Positions 55,924-64,000 of a DNA stretch of 64,000 bases are shown here, in pieces. Position numbers and translations under genes: made by a program. The notes beneath the pieces were generated by a model. The model did no database searches. It worked only from the letters and a program-made list of their open reading frames with translations, and was not told where the DNA came from. Source of the stretch: Alloalcanivorax marinus (GTDB lineage: Bacteria > Pseudomonadota > Gammaproteobacteria > Pseudomonadales > Alcanivoracaceae). Each line of letters begins with the position of its first letter. Within the stretch, counting starts at the first letter, position 1. Location of the stretch: assembly GCF_016785095.1 (NCBI RefSeq), contig NZ_JAEKJB010000008.1, forward strand, positions 868,001 through 932,000. The letters run 5' to 3'.

Positions 55924-56310
55924 TCAGTCTTGCCCTCGCTTGGCAAGCAGCTTGTCCAGCAGCCCGGCCAAGAGCGGCGTGGCGCCACGGCCACCATCGG
56001 CGGGACAGGGAGCCCGTAGCAGCACGATCAGATCCAGGCCGGCCAGCTCATATTGGCGTAGCCGGAACTGCTCCCGAGCGCGGCGCTTGAGCGCGCCACG
56101 ATCCACCGCGCGGCGGGCGCGGCGGCGACCGACGACCAACCCGAGGCGGGCATGGGGCAAACCATTGCGGCGAGCAAGAATCAGGAAATGGCGGTCGGAG
56201 ACCCGGTAGTCCGGGGCATCGAACACGGCCCGGAACCGGACGCCGTCGACAAGGCGCTGTTCACGGGTGAAGAGAAGCGGGCGTGAATCGTCGGGCGCTG
56301 ACCGGTGCAC
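55924..56310 (-). CDS. rnpA: ribonuclease P protein component
   Basis: The protein subunit of RNase P that helps the catalytic RNA process pre-tRNA 5-prime ends. The 128-residue protein has the RNP motif RRRARRAVDRGALKRRAREQFR-like segment around residues 62-83; the usual RN of the motif reads RG. The start is a GTG at 56310. It lies just after rpmH, the conserved order. Confidence 0.93.
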   Translation of the reverse strand: MHRSAPDDSRPLLFTREQRLVDGVRFRAVFDAPDYRVSDRHFLILARRNGLPHARLGLVVGRRRARRAVDRGALKRRAREQFRLRQYELAGLDLIVLLRAPCPADGGRGATPLLAGLLDKLLAKRGQD

Positions 56311-56352
56311 TATGGGAACAGTGACGGGAATCAGTCAGCGCCAGAGGCTGAC

Positions 56353-56487
56353 TTATACCGTCAGCCGTTTACGGCCCTTGGCACGACGAGCGGCCAATAC
56401 TTTACGGCCATTCTTGGTGGCCATACGGGCACGGAAACCGTGGTTGCGCTTACGCTTGATGTTGCTCGGCTGGAATGTCCGTTTCAT
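56353..56487 (-). CDS. rpmH: 50S ribosomal protein L34
   Basis: A 44-residue basic ribosomal protein with the diagnostic start [19 protein letters not shown] and KGRKRLTV end. The ATG at 56487 is correct; a longer frame is spurious. It is divergent from dnaA across the origin. Confidence 0.98.
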   Translation of the reverse strand: MKRTFQPSNIKRKRNHGFRARMATKNGRKVLAARRAKGRKRLTV

Positions 56488-56945
56488 GGCGTCATCCCCA
56501 AAAGTGGCTTGGTGGTCTAAGAGGGCGCGGATCATAGCCCTGGGGCGGGTTGCTGTCAATGCCCGTTTGAGGGGTGGGGGTCTGTTACCAATAGATTTAT
56601 GAATTTAAATATTTTTTAGTAGCAGTGGTAATAGTAAGGGAAGGGCTTTTTTGTGGAAAAGTCTAAAAAAACATTGAAAATCAACATGTTGTCATGTTGG
56701 TAACTGACGTATAACTGTGTGTAACCCCTGGTGACGACAGGCGGATAGTCTGTCAAAAGTTGTGGAATGAATTTGTTCATGGGGTTGTCCCCAGGGTTAT
56801 GAGCCCGGTGGCGCACAGGGTTGTGGCCGTAGTTATCCACAGAGCGTGGGGGCGGAAAAACAGAGCCCAAGCTGTGGATAATCGACCGGGCGGGGGTATA
56901 GAATGCAACGTCTTGTTTTTCATGCATTCAGGCAAAGGCGGGGAC
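56488..56945. other. putative oriC and dnaA promoter region
   Basis: A 458-nt gap between divergent rpmH and dnaA, the standard origin site in pseudomonads and relatives. It holds an AT-rich stretch (about 56585-56700) suited to unwinding and three DnaA boxes: TTATCCACA at 56833-56841 (plus), TTATCCACA at 56873-56881 (minus) and TTTTCCACA at 56652-56660 (minus). A TAGAAT -10 candidate at 56899-56904 for dnaA lies beside the second box, which would permit autorepression. No gene is visible here. Confidence 0.8.
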
Positions 56946-58334
56946 GTGTCCGAGGAGCTTTGGCATCGCTGTTTGACGCGGCTGGAGGATGAATTGCCCT
57001 CGCAGCAATTCAATATGTGGATCCGGCCGCTGCAGGTGACGGCGTCGGCGAATGGCGGAGAACTCACCCTTTTCGCGCCCAATCGCTTCGTGGTCGACTG
57101 GGTTCGCGACAAATATCTGGAGCGTATCGGTGAAGTGCTGGGCGAGCTGCAAAGCGGTCCCCTGCCCCAGTTGCGCCTTGAGGTGGGCAGCTCGCGAGCG
57201 CCGGCGGCCCCGATTCGTGCCCCGGCACCGGCGGAGCGTCGTGCTCCCCAAGCGGTCAGCGAGCCCCGTGCCAAGGCGGTGTCGCCGGAGCTGGGAGGCG
57301 CCGCGAAGCATCGTAGTAACCTCAATTCCAGCTTTACCTTCGTCACCTTCGTGGAAGGTAAGTCCAACCGCATGGCCTGCGCCGCCGCCCAACAGGTGGC
57401 GGAGAATCCGGCCAGCCATGGGTACAACCCGCTGTTGTTGTATGGTGGCGTGGGGTTGGGCAAGACCCACCTTATGCACGCGGTGGGCAATGAACTGCAG
57501 CGGCGCAATCCCAACGCCAAGGTGGTGTATCTGCACAGCGAGCGGTTCGTGGCGGACATGATCTCGGCGTTGCGCAACAAGACCATCAACGAGTTCAAAC
57601 GCTTCTACCGGTCGGTGGACGCCTTGTTGATTGATGATATTCAATTTTTTGCAGGAAAGGAGCAGTCCCAGGAGGAGTTCTTCCATACCTTTAATGCTTT
57701 GCTGGAAAACGGCCAGCAGATCATCCTGACCTGCGACAAATTTCCCAAGGAAGTGGACGGTCTTGAGGAGCGCCTCAAGAGCCGGTTCGGCTGGGGGCTG
57801 TCCCAGCCGTTGGAACCGCCGGAGCTGGAAACCCGGGTGGCGATTCTCAAGAAGAAGGCGGAAGAGGCCCGGGTGGAACTGCCCGATGATGCCGCCTTCT
57901 TTATTGCGCAGCGTATCCGTTCCAACGTACGTGAACTGGAGGGGGCGCTACGCCGGGTGATTGCCCATGTGCGTTTCACCGGTGCCCAGATCGATATCGG
58001 CCTGATCAAGGAAGCGCTGAAGGACCTGATTGCCCTGCAGGCCCGGCAGATCAGTATCGACAATATTCAGCGCACCGTGGCGGAATACTACAAGATCAAG
58101 GTGCCGGATCTTCATTCACCGCGGCGCACCCGTTCCGTGGCCCGGCCCCGCCAGGTGGCGATGGCCCTGTCCAAGGAACTGACCAGCCACAGCCTGCCGG
58201 AGATTGGGGAGAGTTTCGGCGGCCGGGATCACACCACGGTCCTGCACGCCTGTCGCAAGGTGGCGGAATTGCGGGAATCGAACCCGGAAATAGAAGAAGA
58301 TTACCAGAACCTCCTGCGGACGCTGACGTCCTGA
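56946..58334 (+). CDS. dnaA: chromosomal replication initiator DnaA
   Basis: Binds DnaA boxes and melts oriC. The 462-residue protein has domain I ([20 protein letters not shown]), a Pro/Ala-rich linker, AAA+ domain III ([18 protein letters not shown]) and the DNA-binding domain IV signature [16 protein letters not shown] chose GTG at 56946 because it gives the family N-terminus; the upstream ATG-started extension crosses the DnaA boxes. It leads the dnaA-dnaN-recF-gyrB series. Confidence 0.98.
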   Translation: MSEELWHRCLTRLEDELPSQQFNMWIRPLQVTASANGGELTLFAPNRFVVDWVRDKYLERIGEVLGELQSGPLPQLRLEVGSSRAPAAPIRAPAPAERRAPQAVSEPRAKAVSPELGGAAKHRSNLNSSFTFVTFVEGKSNRMACAAAQQVAENPASHGYNPLLLYGGVGLGKTHLMHAVGNELQRRNPNAKVVYLHSERFVADMISALRNKTINEFKRFYRSVDALLIDDIQFFAGKEQSQEEFFHTFNALLENGQQIILTCDKFPKEVDGLEERLKSRFGWGLSQPLEPPELETRVAILKKKAEEARVELPDDAAFFIAQRIRSNVRELEGALRRVIAHVRFTGAQIDIGLIKEALKDLIALQARQISIDNIQRTVAEYYKIKVPDLHSPRRTRSVARPRQVAMALSKELTSHSLPEIGESFGGRDHTTVLHACRKVAELRESNPEIEEDYQNLLRTLTS

Positions 58335-58363
58335 CGGATCAACTGATAACGGGAAAGCGAGTC

Positions 58364-59464
58364 ATGAAATTCTCCATCAACCGTGAACAACTGCTCAAGC
58401 CGCTGCAGCAGGTCGCCGCGGTGGTCGAAAAACGCCAAACGCTACCGGTTCTGTCCAATGTGCTGATGGAAGTGGGCGACGGCCAGCTTTCCCTGACCGG
58501 CACCGACCTGGAGCTGGAGTTGGTGGCGCGGCTGCCGCTGGAGGGGGAACATCAGCCCGGGGAGACCACGGTGCCGGCGCGTAAGCTGGTGGATATCGCC
58601 AAGAGCCTGCCGGCGGAAGCGGACATCCGCTTCGAGCTCGACGGCGAGCGCATGCTGGTGCGCTCCGGTCGCAGCCGCTTCTCCCTGACCACCCTGCCGG
58701 CGTCCGAGTTTCCCAACCAGGAAGAGGACAGCAGTGGATCCGTGCTGGACATCGCGCCGTCCGCCCTGCGTGGCCTGATTGACCACACGGCGTTTTCCAT
58801 GGCCCAGCAGGATGTGCGCTATTACCTCAATGGCATGCTGTTTGAGCTGCGCCCCGGCATGCTGAGGGCGGTCTCCACCGATGGTCATCGGCTGGCGCTT
58901 TGCGATGCCGCCATGGAGGGCCAGAGCGAGGAGGCCTCGGTGATCCTGCCGCGCAAGGGGGTGATGGAGCTGTCCCGGATTCTGGCCGATGCCGGTGAAT
59001 CGGCGCGCCTCACCCTGGGCCGCAACCATGTGCGGATCATAGCGGGTTCGATCACCTTTACCTCCAAGCTGGTGGACGGCAAGTTCCCGGAATACGAGCG
59101 GGTGATTCCCAAGGACGGTTCCCGGATCGTACTGGCGGATCGGGAAACCCTGCGCCAGGCATTGGCCCGGGTGGCCATTCTTTCCAACGAGAAATACCGT
59201 GGGGTACGCGTTCAGCTGTCGGAAGGCAGCCTGCGCATCATTGCCAACAACCCGGAGCAGGAAGAGGCGGAGGAAGAAGTCTCCGTGGACTTCAACGGTG
59301 GCCCGCTGGAGATCGGCTTTAATGTGAGTTACCTGCTGGATGTGCTTAACACCATGGATGGCACCCAGGCGCGGTTGGAACTGGGGGACAGTAACAGCAG
59401 CGCGCTGATCACCGATCCGGAGCATGAGGCGGCCCTTTATGTGGTCATGCCGATGCGCCTTTGA
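58364..59464 (+). CDS. dnaN: DNA polymerase III subunit beta (sliding clamp)
   Basis: A 366-residue processivity clamp that encircles DNA as a dimer. It shows three repeated domains and the terminal PMRL that forms part of the partner-binding pocket. MKFSINREQLLKPLQQVAAVVEKR is a typical N-terminus. It lies 29 nt after dnaA, and probably shares its transcript. Confidence 0.98.
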   Translation: MKFSINREQLLKPLQQVAAVVEKRQTLPVLSNVLMEVGDGQLSLTGTDLELELVARLPLEGEHQPGETTVPARKLVDIAKSLPAEADIRFELDGERMLVRSGRSRFSLTTLPASEFPNQEEDSSGSVLDIAPSALRGLIDHTAFSMAQQDVRYYLNGMLFELRPGMLRAVSTDGHRLALCDAAMEGQSEEASVILPRKGVMELSRILADAGESARLTLGRNHVRIIAGSITFTSKLVDGKFPEYERVIPKDGSRIVLADRETLRQALARVAILSNEKYRGVRVQLSEGSLRIIANNPEQEEAEEEVSVDFNGGPLEIGFNVSYLLDVLNTMDGTQARLELGDSNSSALITDPEHEAALYVVMPMRL

Positions 59465-59521
59465 TCCTCATTCTTTCCGGCCCGGCGGTCTCGCCGGGCC
59501 CCTGCCCTTCCTGCCCTCCTC

Positions 59522-60622
59522 ATGCTCGCCGATCTGAGACTCACGGATTTCCGCAACTATCGGGAAGCCGAAATCGCGCCTGCCCCCGGTCTGAATATCA
59601 TTCTGGGGGATAACGGCAGCGGCAAGACCAGCTTGCTGGAGGCGATCTATTTTATCGGCAGTGGTGGTCGTTCCTTCCGTGGCGGACGCCTTTCCCGTCT
59701 GGTCCGGGATGGGGCGCCGGCCGCGACCTTGTTTGCTCGGGTAGAACAGGGGGAGCATCGGCACCGTCTGGGTATCCGGCGAGCCCCCGGAGGCATCGAG
59801 TCTCTGAAGCTTAATGGCGCTACGCCGGGTGCCCTCAGTGACGTGGCTGCCCTGCTCCCGGTTCTGGCATTGCATCCCCAGTCGGTGGACCTGGTATTCG
59901 GGCCTTCCGCTTTGCGCCGCCGTTTTCTGGACTGGGGAATGTTCCACGTGGAACATTCTTTCCTGCCTATCTGGAAGGAGGCCAACGCGGCCCTCAAGCA
60001 GCGTAATGCTCTGTTGAGGTCCGGGAGGGTGACGCCTCGGGAATTACGTTACTGGGACCAGAAATTAGCCGCCAGTTCTGGTAGTATCGAACAGTTGCGC
60101 AGCGGCTATTTGAAGCGTCTCAAAGCCCATTGGCGGACGGTTCTGGCCATGCTGGCGCCGGAGTTGAAAAGCGACCTTTTCCTGCAAACCGGCCTGCGGG
60201 ACGGCGAGTCCTACCTGGACGCACTCGCCCGCACTCGCGATGAAGATCTGCGTCGGGGGTTCACTCATACCGGGTTTCACCGCTCGGAATTGAAGATAAC
60301 CGTCGGCGGCACCCTGGCCCGGGATCGTGTATCCCGGGGCCAGGCCAAAATTCTGGCCTACGGCCTGGTGCTGGCTCAGCTTCCTCTGATTGAGGAGGCG
60401 GGGAAAGTCTGCACGTTACTGGTGGACGATCTGGGCTCCGAGTTGGATCAAGAGCACAGAACTACCCTGCTTCGGTTTTTGGCGGGGGGAACTCACCAGA
60501 CATTGATTACCGCGGTGGACCGGGTTCAACTGGCCCCCGCCGTGGACGAAAAGACGGGCGCAGCGGCCCGAATGTTCCACGTGGAACATGGCCGTGTTCA
60601 GCGGATATCGGACGATCCATAG
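59522..60622 (+). CDS. recF: DNA replication/repair protein RecF
   Basis: An SMC-like ATPase that helps load RecA at gaps. In 366 residues, Walker A is GDNGSGKTS near 30-38, the ABC signature is VSRGQAKIL and Walker B is LLVDDLGSELD. Two perfect parS sites lie inside the gene, each translated as MFHVEH: residues 140-145, where FHVE is the natural family sequence, and residues 351-356 near the C-terminus. It follows dnaN after 57 nt and precedes gyrB. Confidence 0.97.
   Translation: MLADLRLTDFRNYREAEIAPAPGLNIILGDNGSGKTSLLEAIYFIGSGGRSFRGGRLSRLVRDGAPAATLFARVEQGEHRHRLGIRRAPGGIESLKLNGATPGALSDVAALLPVLALHPQSVDLVFGPSALRRRFLDWGMFHVEHSFLPIWKEANAALKQRNALLRSGRVTPRELRYWDQKLAASSGSIEQLRSGYLKRLKAHWRTVLAMLAPELKSDLFLQTGLRDGESYLDALARTRDEDLRRGFTHTGFHRSELKITVGGTLARDRVSRGQAKILAYGLVLAQLPLIEEAGKVCTLLVDDLGSELDQEHRTTLLRFLAGGTHQTLITAVDRVQLAPAVDEKTGAAARMFHVEHGRVQRISDDP
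59940..59955. other. parS site 1 (ParB-binding) within recF
   Basis: TGTTCCACGTGGAACA is a perfect 16-bp palindrome and equals the parS sequence known from Pseudomonas. It is a loading site for the ParB encoded at 168-1091, about 3 kb downstream of the dnaA start. Confidence 0.93.
60573..60588. other. parS site 2 (ParB-binding) within recF
   Basis: A second perfect TGTTCCACGTGGAACA, 633 bp from the first and in the same reading frame, so it also encodes MFHVEH. It sits in the variable RecF C-terminus. Confidence 0.93.
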
Positions 60623-63046
<2,424 letters not shown>

Positions 63047-63065
63047 GGCGGGGGAACGGCGGCGG

Positions 63066-63106
63066 CGCAACCGTAACCGGTTGCGACCGCCGGACGGGCC
63101 GTTTTT
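63066..63106 (+). terminator. probable terminator after gyrB
   Basis: CGCAACCG and CGGTTGCG form an 8-bp stem with a 4-nt loop at 63066-63085. A T5 run follows at 63102-63106. The T-run is about 16 nt from the stem, so efficiency is uncertain, although a short CGG/CCG stem lies directly before it. Confidence 0.5.
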
Positions 63107-63111
63107 GTTGC

Positions 63112-63474
63112 TTATACTTCGAATTCTTCCAGCTTGGCACCACTTTCCAGGGCGTCGCGCAGCCATACCGGGCGCTTGCCACGGCCGGTCCAGGTTTGGG
63201 ATGCATCCCGCGGATTGCGGTATTTGATCTTGGCCGGTTTGCGCACGGCGGCTTTTTTCTTGCGGGTTGCCTTGCGCGCGGTGGTCTTCTTGCGGCTTTT
63301 GCTTTTCTCTTCCAGCAGGTCATCGACGGATACGCCCAGGTCCTTGGCGATCTTGTTGATCTCCGCCTGCGCGCTCTTCACGGCTTCCATGCGTTTCTTC
63401 TCGAGCTTGCGCTCGGCCTGCTTGATCAGTTTTTCCAGTTCGGCGACGGAATAATCGTCCAGGTTAATAGTCAT
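63112..63474 (-). CDS. H-NS family nucleoid-associated protein
   Basis: A 120-residue xenogeneic-silencer-like protein. The N-terminal half is a coiled coil for oligomerisation (about 10-60), followed by a Lys/Arg-rich linker (SRKKTTARKATRKKK) and a C-terminal DNA-binding domain with YRNPRDASQTWTGRGKRPVW, the H-NS core motif. RBS AAGGA precedes the ATG. It is convergent with gyrB. It could silence AT-rich acquired DNA such as the cluster at 43.3-52.7 kb, but no targets are known. Confidence 0.9.
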   Translation of the reverse strand: MTINLDDYSVAELEKLIKQAERKLEKKRMEAVKSAQAEINKIAKDLGVSVDDLLEEKSKSRKKTTARKATRKKKAAVRKPAKIKYRNPRDASQTWTGRGKRPVWLRDALESGAKLEEFEV

Positions 63475-63547
63475 TTCACGTGTTCCTTAAGGGGTTATAA
63501 CGGACCATAACGCCGCTGACTGTAATTTTTATCCGGGGAAAAGGCAA

Positions 63548-64000
63548 TTAGGGCTTTGTATTTTTGTTTAAATGTCCCGGATAATGATAAGTAATCCATT
63601 CCTGGGTCAGCCGGGTTACCGTTTTGGCGTCTTTATCGGTGGTATTAATGGGCGGGCTGATGCGCAGCACGATTTCGCCGGGAAAGCGTAACCAGGAGCG
63701 GGCCGGCCAGCAATCACCGCTATTGTGAACCACCGCCACCACGGGAACCTGATTACGGCACGCCAGCAAGGCGCCGCCGTGATTAAAATGGCCGAGCGTG
63801 CCTGGCGATTGTCGGGACCCTTCCGGATAGATCACTACCGGAATGCCACGGCCAAGCCGATCGGCGCCCTGCTCCAGAACCGCGCGCAGCGCCGCCCTGC
63901 CCTTGGTACGGTCAATCCGGATTGGATTAAGCAGCGCCACCCCCCAACCGAAAAACGGCAGCCACAGCAGCTCTCGTTTCAACACCGTGGCCTGCGGCGA
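63548..64000 (-). CDS. 1-acyl-sn-glycerol-3-phosphate acyltransferase family protein (partial)
   Basis: Open to the window edge, so the N-terminus (including the catalytic NHxxxxD box) is missing. The visible about 150 residues include motif II-like LNPIRIDR, motif III YPEGSR and VPVVAVVHNSGDCW (motif IV region), typical of PlsC-type lysophosphatidate acyltransferases. It would make phosphatidic acid in the membrane. The C-terminal end is complete. Confidence 0.85.
   Translation of the reverse strand, partial: SPQATVLKRELLWLPFFGWGVALLNPIRIDRTKGRAALRAVLEQGADRLGRGIPVVIYPEGSRQSPGTLGHFNHGGALLACRNQVPVVAVVHNSGDCWPARSWLRFPGEIVLRISPPINTTDKDAKTVTRLTQEWITYHYPGHLNKNTKP

Overview
This is a GC-rich gammaproteobacterial chromosome segment around the replication origin. 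The gene set (parB-parA-rsmG-mnmG, and mnmE-yidC-rnpA-rpmH-oriC-dnaA-dnaN-recF-gyrB), together with a wax ester synthase/DGAT, a long acyl-CoA dehydrogenase and an AlkK-like acyl-CoA ligase, suggests a marine hydrocarbon- or lipid-using genus of the Alcanivorax/Alloalcanivorax type. That assignment is an inference from gene content, not from a marker search.

Layout. 1-4.4 kb: parB, parA, rsmG and mnmG on the minus strand. 4.4-23.7 kb: a mixed block with a K+/H+ antiporter, SDR, acyl-CoA dehydrogenase, HAD phosphatase, GlyGly-CTERM ExeM/NucH nuclease, wax ester synthase, cold-shock protein, YgjP-type metallopeptidase, RND efflux pair, acyl-CoA ligase, fumC and a diguanylate cyclase. 23.8-43.3 kb: an exopolysaccharide locus with its own control circuit. 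43.3-52.7 kb: a visibly less GC-rich catabolic and uptake cluster (FAH hydrolase, RidA, FAD monooxygenase, RbsABC-type importer, amidohydrolase, alpha/beta hydrolase, divergent GntR regulator). 52.7-64 kb: mnmE, yidC, rnpA, rpmH, oriC, dnaA, dnaN, recF (carrying two parS sites), gyrB, an H-NS-like protein and a partial acyltransferase. About 48 kb separates mnmG from mnmE, which are adjacent in many relatives; both keep the same strand.

The most interesting system is the exopolysaccharide locus. A PhnD-like periplasmic binding protein, a hybrid kinase with a receiver and HPt domain, and a LuxO/SypG-like sigma-54 activator form a plus-strand operon. Facing it are a receiver-PP2C phosphatase, an RsbW-type kinase and a STAS antagonist, followed by Wza, Wzz, Wzy, Wzx and GT2 genes, then a terminator, then a second unit of glycosyltransferase fusions with TagD/TagF-like enzymes and possibly the diguanylate cyclase. 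Each of the three minus-strand units begins with a sigma-54 promoter (exact GG-N10-GC). Each promoter has, 52-75 bp upstream, a shared element GCRAATTGCNNNGC that resembles LuxO/SypG enhancer sites. This looks like a self-contained Syp-like polysaccharide regulon with a LuxPQ-like front end built on a different class of binding protein. A perfect CRP-type palindrome lies just past the predicted start of the central promoter. Two of the cluster enzymes carry what look like degenerate sugar-transferase domains.

I saw no tRNA, rRNA, CRISPR array, transposase or integrase in the window.
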